A stretch of DNA of 64,000 nt from positions 186,001 to 250,000 of the forward strand of contig NZ_OBMQ01000004.1 in assembly GCF_900217795.1 (NCBI RefSeq). Reading direction: 5' to 3'. A program made the position numbers and the translations under genes. This document shows, piece by piece, positions 55,566 through 63,825 of this stretch. The notes under the pieces were generated by a model, which did not search any database, was not told the DNA's origin, and saw nothing but the letters and a program-made list of their open reading frames with translations. How positions within the stretch are numbered: the first letter of the stretch is position 1; every line of letters starts with the position of its first letter. The DNA is from Ureibacillus xyleni (lineage in GTDB: Bacteria > Bacillota > Bacilli > Bacillales_A > Planococcaceae).

Positions 55566-56453
55566 ATGAATTTACACACGTTACGGATCTTCACAAATGT
55601 TGCAAAACTAGGGAGTATCACCGAAGCTGCGAACTCTCTACATATTAGTCAGCCCGCTGTCACAGCTCAAATTCGGAAACTAGAAGGGGAATTAGGGGTC
55701 AAATTAATCACGGGGAAAGGAAGAGGGATTGAACTCACATCAGAAGGGACATTTCTTTATGAACAAGGGTTACGCTTGTTTCATTTAGAAGAGCAGATTG
55801 ATGAAAAGTTCAAAACCTTTTTGGAAAAGAAGGAAAAAGTGCAAATTGCGTCTTCTTACATTTCAACCAATTATATTTTACCACCAATTATTGCTGGGTA
55901 TAAGCTCGAAAATCCGGAGTCGGAAATCTATGTATCGTTAGGAAATGTGCAATCAGTAGAAGCGCGCGTCTTAAATTATGAAGTGGATTTTGGCTTTGTT
56001 GTGCAAAGTAACATCGGGCATGAAGATTTGCATTTTGAGAAAATCCTCGATGTGCCATTTTGGTTTGTCGTCCACCCAACGCACCCTTTAGCCAATCAAA
56101 AGATCTCGATTTTTGAGTTAAGTGAACACGATTTTATTTATCGGGAGCAGGGGAGTTCAACCCTTGATTTATTAAAGGCGATTTTTTATACCCATAATTG
56201 TCCATTACCGAAATTTGGCCTACAAATGCAAGGCGTACTCGAATCGATTAAGGTGGTTGAAGCCGGCTTTGGCATGGCACTCGCACCAGCATGCAGCGTG
56301 AAAGAAACGTTAACACAGGGTCGTCTTGCTAGAGTCTTTGTCGAACAAATAGAAATCAATCAAAGTTTGTTTATTTGCACGAGAAAAGCGGATTTGAACG
56401 AACATCCATTTATTCAGTATTTGAAGGAGAATTTGAATGGGTTGGGAATGTAA
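55566..56453 (+). CDS. LysR-family transcriptional regulator
   Basis: A 295-residue LTTR: N-terminal winged helix (LHTLRIFTNVAKLGSITEAANSLHISQPAVTAQIRKLE) and a periplasmic-binding-fold effector domain. The frame opens at 55548, but GAGGGAAAG precedes ATG 55566. It is likely the regulator of the divergent TSUP permease, by the common LTTR pattern. Effector unknown; CysL/CysB-like sulfur sensing is only a guess from the neighbour. Confidence 0.88.
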   Translation: MNLHTLRIFTNVAKLGSITEAANSLHISQPAVTAQIRKLEGELGVKLITGKGRGIELTSEGTFLYEQGLRLFHLEEQIDEKFKTFLEKKEKVQIASSYISTNYILPPIIAGYKLENPESEIYVSLGNVQSVEARVLNYEVDFGFVVQSNIGHEDLHFEKILDVPFWFVVHPTHPLANQKISIFELSEHDFIYREQGSSTLDLLKAIFYTHNCPLPKFGLQMQGVLESIKVVEAGFGMALAPACSVKETLTQGRLARVFVEQIEINQSLFICTRKADLNEHPFIQYLKENLNGLGM

Positions 56454-56502
56454 TAACAACATTAACTATCCAAAGTGTATAATCGAATGGGAGGGATTCA
56501 AA

Positions 56503-56946
56503 ATGGAAATCTATCAAGCAACCATGGAAGATTTAGAAGGCGTTGCAAAGTTATTTAATTTATATCGAATGTTTTATGAACAGACGTCGGATATAGAAGG
56601 TGCCAGTGCTTACATAAAGAAACGTTTTGAAAACAAGGAGTCTGTCATATTTGTTGTAAAAGACGGGCTAGAATATGTAGGGTTTACCCAATTGTATCCA
56701 ACATTTTCGTCCATATCGATGAAAAGAGCATGGATTTTGAACGACTTATATGTTGACGCAGCAGCCCGAAATCAAGGAATCGGCGAAATGCTCTTACAAA
56801 AAGTAAAAGAACACGGCATTCAAACCGGCGCCAAAAGCATTAGCCTAAGCACAGCACCTGATAACTATTCCGCTCAAAAACTATATGAGAAAAATGGTTA
56901 TGTACGAGATTCACAGTTTTATCAGTATGAATTGAGTTTATTTTAA
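56503..56946 (+). CDS. GNAT-family N-acetyltransferase
   Basis: A 147-residue acetyltransferase beginning MEIYQATMEDLEGVAKLFNL, with the acetyl-CoA motif RNQGIGEMLLQKVKEH and the C-terminal SLSTAPDNYSAQKLYEKNGY. Substrate unknown. GGGAGGG precedes ATG 56503. The frame is open back into the LysR gene end, but that part is not GNAT-like. Confidence 0.88.
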   Translation: MEIYQATMEDLEGVAKLFNLYRMFYEQTSDIEGASAYIKKRFENKESVIFVVKDGLEYVGFTQLYPTFSSISMKRAWILNDLYVDAAARNQGIGEMLLQKVKEHGIQTGAKSISLSTAPDNYSAQKLYEKNGYVRDSQFYQYELSLF

Positions 56947-56982
56947 TATTTTCTAGGACGTGTTAAATCAATTTTAATGGCT

Positions 56983-57011
56983 ACTCGAATGAAATCGAGT
57001 GGTTTTTTTAT
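56983..57011 (+). terminator. Terminator of the GNAT gene
   Basis: CTACTCGA pairs with TCGAGTGG around ATGAAA, followed by seven T. Confidence 0.8.
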
Positions 57012-57022
57012 TTGGAGATAAA

Positions 57023-57561
57023 TTAATAGAAAGTCCGAAAATTTATAGAAATTTTCGTGCTTATAATAGAAAAATTCCCCGAGTTAATAGAAAATTTTGA
57101 AGTATTAATAGAAAAATCAAGTGAGTTAATAGAAAGTCCGAAATTAATAGAAATTTTCGTGCTTATAATAGAAAAATTCCCCGAGTTAATAGAAAATTTT
57201 GAAGCATTAATAGAAAAATCGAGTGAGTTAATAGAAAGTCCGAAATTAATAGAATTTTTCGTGCTTATAATAGAAAAAATCACCCAGTTAATAGAAAATT
57301 TTGAAGTATTAATAGAAAAATCAAGTGAGTTAATAGAAAGTCCGAAATTAATAGAAATTTTCATGCTTATAATAGAAAAATTCCCCGAGTTAATAGAAAA
57401 TTTTGAAGCATTAATAGAAAAATCGAGTGAGTTAATAGAAAGTGCGAAATTAATAGAAATTTTCGTGCTTATAATAGAAAAATTCCCCGAGTTAATAGAA
57501 AATTTTGAAGCATTAATAGAAAAATCGAGTGAGTTAATAGAAAGTGTGAAATTAATAGAAA
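57023..57561 (+). repeat. Phased tandem array B of motif TTAATAGAAA
   Basis: Twenty-seven motif copies. After two irregular ones at 57023 and 57042, copies at 57063, 57084, 57105, 57126 and 57144 set a 102-bp unit (spacing 21, 21, 21, 18, then 21 to the next unit) repeated exactly five times, ending with 57552. Spacer words include TTCGTGCTTA, AATTCCCCGAG, TTTTGAAGYA, AATCRAGTGAG and GTCCGAAA. Units differ by only a few bases. It runs opposite to array A. Open frames on both strands (LIE heptads and FSIN repeats) are judged a by-product. Confidence 0.92.
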
Positions 57562-57576
57562 TTTTCGTGCTTATTA

Positions 57577-57699
57577 ATGTTCCAAGATGGTAAGGCAGAA
57601 GAGGCACTGATGCCACTAAATGATTATGGTTTCAGCAAAAAATTCGGCTGGCTTAATGATCGGTTTGGCATTTCATGGCAACTGAATCTTCCGAAGTAA
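57577..57699 (+). pseudogene. Remnant of a VOC/PhnB-like glyoxalase-family gene
   Basis: A 40-codon frame reading MFQDGKAEEA followed directly by LMPLNDYGFSKKFGWLNDRF and GISWQLNLPK. The first ten residues match the start, and the last thirty the end, of VOC proteins of the 3-demethylubiquinone methyltransferase-like (PhnB) group, which are normally about 130-150 residues. The middle is missing, so this is an internal-deletion remnant directly abutting array B. It has no ribosome site. Confidence 0.65.
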
Positions 57700-57711
57700 A
57701 TTTATCGATGG

Positions 57712-57746
57712 GCGCATTTTTAATTAAATGCGCTTGTCTTTTTTTG
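57712..57746 (+). terminator. Terminator after the gene remnant
   Basis: GCGCATTT pairs with AAATGCGC around TTAATT, followed by TTGTCTTTTTTTG. It probably belonged to the lost VOC gene. Confidence 0.75.
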
Positions 57747-57770
57747 ATAAGAGATTAGAATTCCATAAAT

Positions 57771-58736
57771 TTATAATTGTTTTTCAAGCAAACCTGATTC
57801 TTTCCTCCGAAAAAGATAAACAGCATTTTCATTTGATGGAGGTAACACTAGTGAAGAAAGTTTTTCGCTATATTCCATAGTGAAATTTGCAGCGTTTAAA
57901 TAAGAATCAATGTCCCCAGTAAATGCTGGGTTTCTTGTACCAATAACAATATATAAATTAACTGAATTTGTTTTAAATACATGTTTTTCGTATGTATTTT
58001 TAGGAACTGGCCACGAACAAATAACGACTTCAGGATTGTATTTCTGAAGAGCAGCTTTTGCGTCAGCTTTCTCAACGAAGTCTGGATATGTGATGCAATG
58101 TTCCCAACTATAGTCGTCCGTAGCCGTGCAATGAATGTTTTCTGCATTTAAAAACCGTGTTAAAGTCCCGTCGCCAGCACCAATTTCAAGACATTCTTTC
58201 CCCTCAGTTAGAGTTGAAAGTTCCTTAATGAGTTCCCGCGAGTAGAAGCAATATATGCCTTTTTCATTCACAAGAGGCATTAAGCTTTGTTTATTTGAAA
58301 TAAACTTCCAAAAAAATTTAAATAAATACAGAGAAGCCGGTTTTCTAACTAAATCATTCTTAAATAAAAGCTTTTGTAAAATAAATCCATCCCAAAGATT
58401 TAATCTTATTTTTTTTGTATGTTTATTTGCTAAAGCAGAAAGTCTTAATTGCTCCAATAAGAAAAGGGCAAAACGGGCCTTAATGATATTCGGCATAAAT
58501 GCATTTAACGTTTTTTCATTGAATCCACTTTTTGTAATTTTATCAATGGAGACTTTTGCAGCTATTGTATATTTTTCAATGAGTACATAAATTAAGTTCG
58601 GGTCATTTTTGTCTATTTGTAAATTAATTTCATTGAATACTTCATTTTTATACTCCGGAAACTGAGATAATAATGTTTCCACTGGGATTTCATTGGCTAA
58701 AATCTTTTTTGAAATATCTTTTGTTAGGTTTTTCAT
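57771..58736 (-). CDS. SAM-dependent methyltransferase-like protein
   Basis: A 321-residue protein. The first 150 residues are helical and unrecognised; the second half is a class I methyltransferase-like Rossmann domain with motif I LEIGAGDGTLTRF and a following acidic strand end (TATDDYSW). The post-motif VVICSWPVP is in the motif IV place. Substrate unknown. It is monocistronic. Confidence 0.7.
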   Translation of the reverse strand: MKNLTKDISKKILANEIPVETLLSQFPEYKNEVFNEINLQIDKNDPNLIYVLIEKYTIAAKVSIDKITKSGFNEKTLNAFMPNIIKARFALFLLEQLRLSALANKHTKKIRLNLWDGFILQKLLFKNDLVRKPASLYLFKFFWKFISNKQSLMPLVNEKGIYCFYSRELIKELSTLTEGKECLEIGAGDGTLTRFLNAENIHCTATDDYSWEHCITYPDFVEKADAKAALQKYNPEVVICSWPVPKNTYEKHVFKTNSVNLYIVIGTRNPAFTGDIDSYLNAANFTMEYSEKLSSLVLPPSNENAVYLFRRKESGLLEKQL

Positions 58737-58835
58737 GTAATTTCCTCATAATCTAGTTAAAATATGGTAATTACTGTTTATTTTATCTAACAATATTTAA
58801 AAGAAATATCTACCAAAAGTTAACAAACGAGTAAA

Positions 58836-58873
58836 AAGTCAACCATTAGAACCCTACTAAATGGTTGACTTTA
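58836..58873. terminator. Terminator after the DUF7010-like gene
   Basis: AAAGTCAACCATT pairs with AATGGTTGACTTT around AGAACCCTACTA; it follows the stop of the minus-strand gene at 58882. Confidence 0.8.
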
Positions 58874-58881
58874 AATTACGA

Positions 58882-59442
58882 TTATTTATTCGCTTCTACC
58901 TTAAGCTCTCTTAAAATGAATAAAACCCCAATACCATACACAAGACTAATGGCGATCGGTACAAAAGTATAGGCATGCGTTACAAAATAGCCTCCAATGA
59001 TTAAAGAAGAAAAACAAACGCCGAGAGTAACAAAAAGGTACGCTTTACTTCTGTAAATCCACATATACGGCAAGAAATGTGATCCCCTAAGTAATCCAAT
59101 CGTAAAAGGCAAATAGGCTGGAATGTGCATATATACGATGATAAAGACGGGGATATAAAAAGCTTGAGCACCCGCAACAATTCCTCCTAATGTCCCTAAA
59201 GGATTTCCTGCTTTTAAAATATTCGCTCCGAATACCTTACCTAATCCAACGCCCAATGGAAAAATCATTCCTAACCCAAAAATCCAAATTAAATAAACTG
59301 TCTCCATTGGGAACATCAATGGTAAAAAGGTAAAGATTAAAAACACGATAGCACCAGCTAGCAAAATAGGAAACCCTTTTTTGGCATCTATACTAATTTC
59401 GGATTGTAATGTTTCCAGTTTCTTCGTCAAAAAACCCACCAA
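58882..59442 (-). CDS. DUF7010-like membrane protein
   Basis: A 186-residue protein with about six membrane helices; the stretch FGLGMIFPLGVGLGKVF and GLLRGSHFLPYMWIYRSKAYL is typical of a conserved Bacillales membrane family (DUF7010, recalled). Function unknown. It is divergent from the MFS gene at 59589. Confidence 0.7.
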   Translation of the reverse strand: MVGFLTKKLETLQSEISIDAKKGFPILLAGAIVFLIFTFLPLMFPMETVYLIWIFGLGMIFPLGVGLGKVFGANILKAGNPLGTLGGIVAGAQAFYIPVFIIVYMHIPAYLPFTIGLLRGSHFLPYMWIYRSKAYLFVTLGVCFSSLIIGGYFVTHAYTFVPIAISLVYGIGVLFILRELKVEANK

Positions 59443-59535
59443 CTTTCCAGATATTGTATCACTTGTTTTATTATAACTGAAAAATTGCGAATTATGTTTT
59501 TAGGAAAAAATTTCTTCATAACACTTTACATAGGT

Positions 59536-59552
59536 TAGGGGGGTATGGTATA
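59536..59552 (+). promoter_or_regulatory. G-tract operator over the MFS promoter
   Basis: TAGGGGGGTATGGTATA, whose end gives the -10 box TATAAA (59549-59554 region), with TTTACA about 18 bases ahead. The same 17 bases, two differing, precede the CopZ-like gene. The G-tract/TATA form resembles CsoR-type copper operators. Confidence 0.6.
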
Positions 59553-59588
59553 AAATAAATACAAAGAAAACGAAACGAGGTTTTTCAT

Positions 59589-60908
59589 ATGGATTCACTA
59601 TTAATACGTAAAGAAAATCGAGATCTATCGAAAACTTTTGCTTTAACACTGTTTTTGGCCGGCATATTTATGGGTGCTTTAGATCACGGGATTGTTGGTC
59701 CTGCATTTAGTTCCATCAATCAATTTTTCGGAATTGAAGCATCATGGGGTGTATGGAGTTTTACCATCTATACATTGTTCTTTTCAGTAAGCATTCCGTT
59801 GATGGGGAAATTATCCGATCGTTTTGGACGAAAGAAAATCTTTCTTATCGGGATTGCTTTATTTGGTCTAGGCTCTATTATTGCGGCGTTCTCTCCAACT
59901 TTCATTACGTTTTTATTAGGAAGAATGGTGCAAGCAATAGGTACAGGGGGTATTTTCCCAATTGTAGGTGCTTTTATCGCAGTAAGTTACCCTGAAGCAA
60001 CAAGAGCTAAAATGTTAGGGTTAATTGGTGTCGTGTTTGGATTAGGTACAATTTTAGGTCCAATCGTTGGGGGATTCATTATCGGTAGTACACAATGGCA
60101 ATGGATCTTTTTAGTGAATGTACCAATATCGATTATCATTTTACTATTCATGGCTCCAATCAAAATCAATCAACAAATTGTTAAGAAACCAATCGATCTT
60201 TATGGAATGTTCATACTAGTTGGCATTATTTTTACGATTATGTTAGGCATTACATTAATCAATGGTTGGTTATTATTCATTGGTATTGCACTGATTCCTT
60301 TATTCATAAAAGTTGAAAAGAAAGCATTGGATCCCGTGTTTAATATTAATTACTTCAAAAATTTTAATACGTTATTCGTTCTAATTTTATCGTTGCTTTC
60401 TGGTTTTATTATGGCAAGTACCATTAATTTATTGCCATTCTTTATTGAAACACAATTTTCACTGGATAAAAGTTATTCTGCAATAAGTGTTACACCATTA
60501 GCTGTGGCCTCCATGATTGCATCTTTAGTAGGGGGCTATTTAGTAAAAAATATGGGAGCAAAAAAAGCAGTAGGAATAGGGTTCTCACTTACTTTCATCA
60601 GTGCCGTACTCATTGCTTTTTCACATCATATTTTCCTATTTTTCTTTGCCATTACGTTAATTGGCTTTGGAATTGGTATTATCATCGGTTCGCCTTTAAA
60701 TGTCATCATGATTCAAAACGTTCAACAAACGGAAACTGGTTCAGCTATCGGTTATTTAAGTTTAGCCCGTTCCATGGGGTCAACTATGGGTCCAACGATT
60801 GCAGGTATATTGATTGCTTTTAGTTCAAGCGGATATATCTATGTAAATATTCTAATTGCAATTTTTTCTTTAATTAGTTTGTTCGTACTCATTTTAAATA
60901 AAAAATAA
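59589..60908 (+). CDS. MFS drug/metabolite exporter
   Basis: A 439-residue transporter with twelve or more helices; motif A GKLSDRFGRKK between helices 2 and 3 and motif C-like GVVFGLGTILGPIVGGFI in helix 5 mark it as an MFS antiporter of the DHA type. Substrate unknown. Its promoter shares a G-tract operator with the copZ-like gene, so a role in metal or copper-linked stress is possible. Confidence 0.88.
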   Translation: MDSLLIRKENRDLSKTFALTLFLAGIFMGALDHGIVGPAFSSINQFFGIEASWGVWSFTIYTLFFSVSIPLMGKLSDRFGRKKIFLIGIALFGLGSIIAAFSPTFITFLLGRMVQAIGTGGIFPIVGAFIAVSYPEATRAKMLGLIGVVFGLGTILGPIVGGFIIGSTQWQWIFLVNVPISIIILLFMAPIKINQQIVKKPIDLYGMFILVGIIFTIMLGITLINGWLLFIGIALIPLFIKVEKKALDPVFNINYFKNFNTLFVLILSLLSGFIMASTINLLPFFIETQFSLDKSYSAISVTPLAVASMIASLVGGYLVKNMGAKKAVGIGFSLTFISAVLIAFSHHIFLFFFAITLIGFGIGIIIGSPLNVIMIQNVQQTETGSAIGYLSLARSMGSTMGPTIAGILIAFSSSGYIYVNILIAIFSLISLFVLILNKK

Positions 60909-60935
60909 AGCAGCAAAAATTTTTTCGCTTTCATA

Positions 60936-60952
60936 TAGGGGGGTGGGGTATA
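60936..60952 (+). promoter_or_regulatory. G-tract operator upstream of the CopZ-like gene
   Basis: TAGGGGGGTGGGGTATA, matching 15 of 17 bases of the element at 59536-59552. It lies 60 bases before the CopZ-like start, at the expected promoter. Confidence 0.6.
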
Positions 60953-61011
60953 TAGATAGATAAGTAAGTGTTTTTCAAAATCCAACTAACAAATAAAGGA
61001 GAAGATAGTTT

Positions 61012-61218
61012 ATGAAAAAAATTACATTCAATGTGATGGGCATGAGATGTGGCGGTTGTGTTAATTCAATTCAAGGTAGTGTTGGGAAATTGCAAGGTGT
61101 AGCGGAAGTGAAAGTGCATTTGTCAGAAGGTAATGTGGATGTACTATTTGATTCAGACCAAATCACGGTAGAGGAAATTAAAACAACGATTGAAAACAAA
61201 GGATATCACGTAGAGTAA
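61012..61218 (+). CDS. copZ: CopZ-like heavy-metal chaperone
   Basis: A 68-residue HMA-domain protein (beta-alpha-beta-beta-alpha-beta) with metal site MRCGGC (GMRCGGCVNS) near residues 11-20. It would bind Cu(I) or a similar soft metal and pass it to an exporter; no CopA ATPase is adjacent. AAAGGAGAAG precedes ATG 61012. Its upstream G-tract operator suggests metal-responsive control. Confidence 0.9.
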   Translation: MKKITFNVMGMRCGGCVNSIQGSVGKLQGVAEVKVHLSEGNVDVLFDSDQITVEEIKTTIENKGYHVE

Positions 61219-61224
61219 AAAAAT

Positions 61225-61254
61225 AGAAGGGTGCACAAAAAACACCCTTCTTTA
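61225..61254 (+). terminator. Terminator of the copZ-like gene
   Basis: AGAAGGGTG pairs with CACCCTTCT around CACAAAAAA, then TTA. Confidence 0.8.
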
Positions 61255-61274
61255 TCCAAATTGGGGGATTAAAA

Positions 61275-61874
61275 ATGAAAATTCTTTTAATCGGTGCTAC
61301 AGGGACAATTGGAAGTGCGGTTTATAGCGAATTGTCATCTCGTCATGAAATTATTACAGCAGGTCGAAATGGAGCAGACATTCCTGTTGATATTACTTCT
61401 CCTGAAAGCATTGTGAAAATGTACGAAGCAGTAGGTATGGTAGATGCAGTAATTAATACAGCGGGCAATACGTTCTTTGGAAGCTTTTCAGAACTAACTT
61501 TAGAAAATAATGAAATTGCTCTACAAAGTAAATTAAAAGGCCAAATCAATTTAGTGCTACTTGGACGGAATTATGTCAATGACCACGGTAGCTTTACGTT
61601 AACAACAGGTATTACAATGGATGATCCTATAGTAGGTGGAGTATCAGCTGCTATGGCTTGTGGTGCAATAAGTGCTTTTGTTAAATCGGCAGCCCTTGAA
61701 ATGCCTCGAGGGATTCGTATAAACAATATAAGCCCAACTGTTTTAGAAGAATCTATAGACATTTATGAACCGTATTTTCCTGGTTTTGTACCTGTCCCTG
61801 GTAGTAAGGTGGCAAGTGCTTTTCGAAAAAGTGTAGAGGGAGCACAAACAGGTCAGACTTATAGGGTTTATTAA
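61275..61874 (+). CDS. Short-chain dehydrogenase
   Basis: A 199-residue SDR: NAD(P) motif LLIGATGTIGSAV near the N-terminus and NTAG (INTAGNTFFGS). The classical YxxxK pair is not clear (the region reads GVSAAMACGAISAFVKSAALEM, where K is present but the tyrosine is missing), so it belongs to an atypical SDR group. Substrate unknown. GGGGGA precedes ATG 61275. Confidence 0.85.
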   Translation: MKILLIGATGTIGSAVYSELSSRHEIITAGRNGADIPVDITSPESIVKMYEAVGMVDAVINTAGNTFFGSFSELTLENNEIALQSKLKGQINLVLLGRNYVNDHGSFTLTTGITMDDPIVGGVSAAMACGAISAFVKSAALEMPRGIRINNISPTVLEESIDIYEPYFPGFVPVPGSKVASAFRKSVEGAQTGQTYRVY

Positions 61875-61905
61875 AACTATATACATTTTAAACTAGCGGA
61901 AATAT

Positions 61906-61940
61906 TGAAAAGACCAGGGTTTATTGCCTTGGTCTTATTT
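61906..61940 (+). terminator. Terminator of the SDR gene
   Basis: AAGACCAGGG pairs with CCTTGGTCTT around TTTATTG, followed by ATTT. Confidence 0.75.
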
Positions 61941-61998
61941 CATTGAGTTGCAATTTATATTAAATTGGTAATGAGAAGAGTAAATTGGATGTGATGAC

Positions 61999-62838
61999 AT
62001 GAATGAACAATCGATAACAGAGCATTTAAAAAAATACGGTGATATCGAACTTTTACGTTTAACAGGCGGGTATACAAATCAAACCTATTTATTAAAGGGA
62101 ACGAATCCACCAAAAGTGGTGAAGGTAGCAAACACGGTGAATAAGGATATTGTAAACGAAATGAATTGTATGAAGATTACCCAACATACGGGAATCGTTC
62201 CTAAACTTTACGATTTTTTCGAACATAAGGATCATCAATTCGTCGTGTTAGAATTCCGTGAAGGGATAAACGGCCAATCCATATTAGATAACCATGACCT
62301 AGAAAGAGCTAAAGTTTTATTTACCTGTTTAGGGGAAGCTCTTTCTACAAAAATTCATTCCATAAAATATCATTCTATTTCGTATGATGTAAAGAAATGG
62401 AATTTACACGAATTAAACTTTGATTTAGATTTTGTCCCAGCAGAACTTCAACAAAAATCCAAAATGCTTGTAAATGCTATAAACGATCAAAAAGAAGATT
62501 GGGTGTTAACCCACGGAGATTACGGAGTTCATAATGTGTTATTCACAGATCATAACAGCCTAACCGTTTTAGATTGGGAATGGGCAGAATGGGCAAATCC
62601 ACTAACCGATGTAGGATGGGTTTGCTGGTTTACAAAATTGCATTATCCTGAATATGCGAATCTTTTATCTTCATTATTTATTAGCGCATATGAAAAAAAT
62701 AATCCAATTGAACATGAAAAATTAAAACCTTACTGTGTTTATAAAGTTTGGACAATATTAAACAAAGTTAGAAGTTCATCGATAGAAGTACAACAGGAAT
62801 GGGTTAGACGTCTAAAATGGACAATAGAAATTTTTTGA
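61999..62838 (+). CDS. APH/choline-kinase-like phosphotransferase
   Basis: A 279-residue protein-kinase-like small-molecule kinase: nucleotide-binding VVKVAN (Lys), catalytic LTHGDYGVHNVLF (HGDxxxxN) and metal-binding VLDWEWAEW (DWE). It phosphorylates an unknown small molecule, possibly an aminoglycoside, choline or homoserine analogue; nothing shows that it gives resistance. Confidence 0.82.
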   Translation: MNEQSITEHLKKYGDIELLRLTGGYTNQTYLLKGTNPPKVVKVANTVNKDIVNEMNCMKITQHTGIVPKLYDFFEHKDHQFVVLEFREGINGQSILDNHDLERAKVLFTCLGEALSTKIHSIKYHSISYDVKKWNLHELNFDLDFVPAELQQKSKMLVNAINDQKEDWVLTHGDYGVHNVLFTDHNSLTVLDWEWAEWANPLTDVGWVCWFTKLHYPEYANLLSSLFISAYEKNNPIEHEKLKPYCVYKVWTILNKVRSSSIEVQQEWVRRLKWTIEIF

Positions 62839-62893
62839 GGGTGGTGCACAAAAAATTAATATCTTTCAAACATCTATTCATCAGCGTACCGTT

Positions 62894-63250
62894 TTAAATA
62901 AACTTTCTTAGGATCGGAATCAAATTATGAAAGTGCGGCTTGACTATAAAATCTTTAGCACCAGATTGTATCGCTTCAGTAACTAACATTTTTGACCCAA
63001 GAGATGTGCACATGATGATGGTCGCTTGTGAATCGATTTTGATAATTTCTTTGAGTGACTCAATTCCACTAAGTTTTGGCATCGTAATATCCATCAAAAC
63101 TACGTGCGGTGAAAACTTTGTATACATCTCGATGGCTTCTTTTCCATTGGCAGCTTCAATAAATTGAATATCAATCTGTTCACTGATTGTTTTCTTCAAC
63201 CACGTTCGCATAAAGAGGGAGTCATCAACGAGTAAAATTAATTTTTCCAT
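62894..63250 (-). CDS. Stand-alone CheY-like response regulator
   Basis: A 118-residue receiver domain without output: LVDDSLFMR (acid pocket), VLMDITMPKLSG (phospho-Asp), MCTSLG (Ser/Thr switch; Thr is replaced by the CTS arrangement) and FIVKPHF (Lys). It resembles the YneI-like receiver at 3954. No kinase is nearby; the target could be chemotaxis or another phosphorelay. Confidence 0.87.
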   Translation of the reverse strand: MEKLILLVDDSLFMRTWLKKTISEQIDIQFIEAANGKEAIEMYTKFSPHVVLMDITMPKLSGIESLKEIIKIDSQATIIMCTSLGSKMLVTEAIQSGAKDFIVKPHFHNLIPILRKFI

Positions 63251-63266
63251 TTCCTAAATACCAATC

Positions 63267-63695
63267 CTATCTTTTTTTCAAATCTTGCAAATGTGGTGGA
63301 AGCTCAACATCCTCTAGATGCTTAAAATCTGTCAGTTCAACTTCAGATGACGTAATCGAAAAAGTGAGCTGGTCTTTTCCTACTGGGTTGTGAGCACCAA
63401 ATACTGGCGTCACCTCAATTACAACTGAAAACATAAATCCCCGATAACCATTCGTTCTTTCCATCTTCAAAATGTTGATTTGATATGGATACACTAAAGG
63501 ACTTTCGATGTAAGAATCTGAATAGAATTTGGAAACTGCTTTTTGAACATCGGGTAGCAAGAGCGAAAAAAACATGTCCATCACAAGCTCTTCTTTAGAC
63601 TCTTTTGGGGGCTGGTAAAAGTCCGATTCAGCGTGTGTTATATGTGATGACGTTAGCATTATCAAGGAAAATAGGATTAGCATACATTTTTTCAT
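63267..63695 (-). CDS. DUF3888 secreted protein
   Basis: A 142-residue exported protein: signal peptide with a lysine start and AESDF near the cut, then a domain recognised as DUF3888 (ELVMDMFFSLLLPDVQKAVSKFY ... IEVTPVFGAHNPVGKDQLTF). The frame opens at 63701, but AAGGTG is well spaced only for ATG 63695. Function unknown. It lies 16 bases upstream of the response regulator on the same strand, so the two may be co-transcribed. Confidence 0.8.
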   Translation of the reverse strand: MKKCMLILFSLIMLTSSHITHAESDFYQPPKESKEELVMDMFFSLLLPDVQKAVSKFYSDSYIESPLVYPYQINILKMERTNGYRGFMFSVVIEVTPVFGAHNPVGKDQLTFSITSSEVELTDFKHLEDVELPPHLQDLKKR

Positions 63696-63825
63696 GAACA
63701 TAACACCTTTTTAAATTCTAGTTTGTTCAGAAAAGGTGATTTTTTTCATGTTAATTCTTACATACATAAACAAGCACTTTTGGTAAAATAAGTGAGACGA
63801 TCATAATCCATTGGGGGAAGTAATT

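Noticed and set aside
51342-57561. CRISPR arrays
   Set aside because: Period of 21/18 bp with partly conserved spacers and short 10-bp motifs does not fit CRISPR repeats, and there are no cas genes.
57057-57593. 178-residue plus-strand ORF of LIE heptads, and its 197-residue minus-strand mirror
   Set aside because: Both arise from motif spacings that are multiples of three; neither has a ribosome site or credible start, and both strands are open at once.
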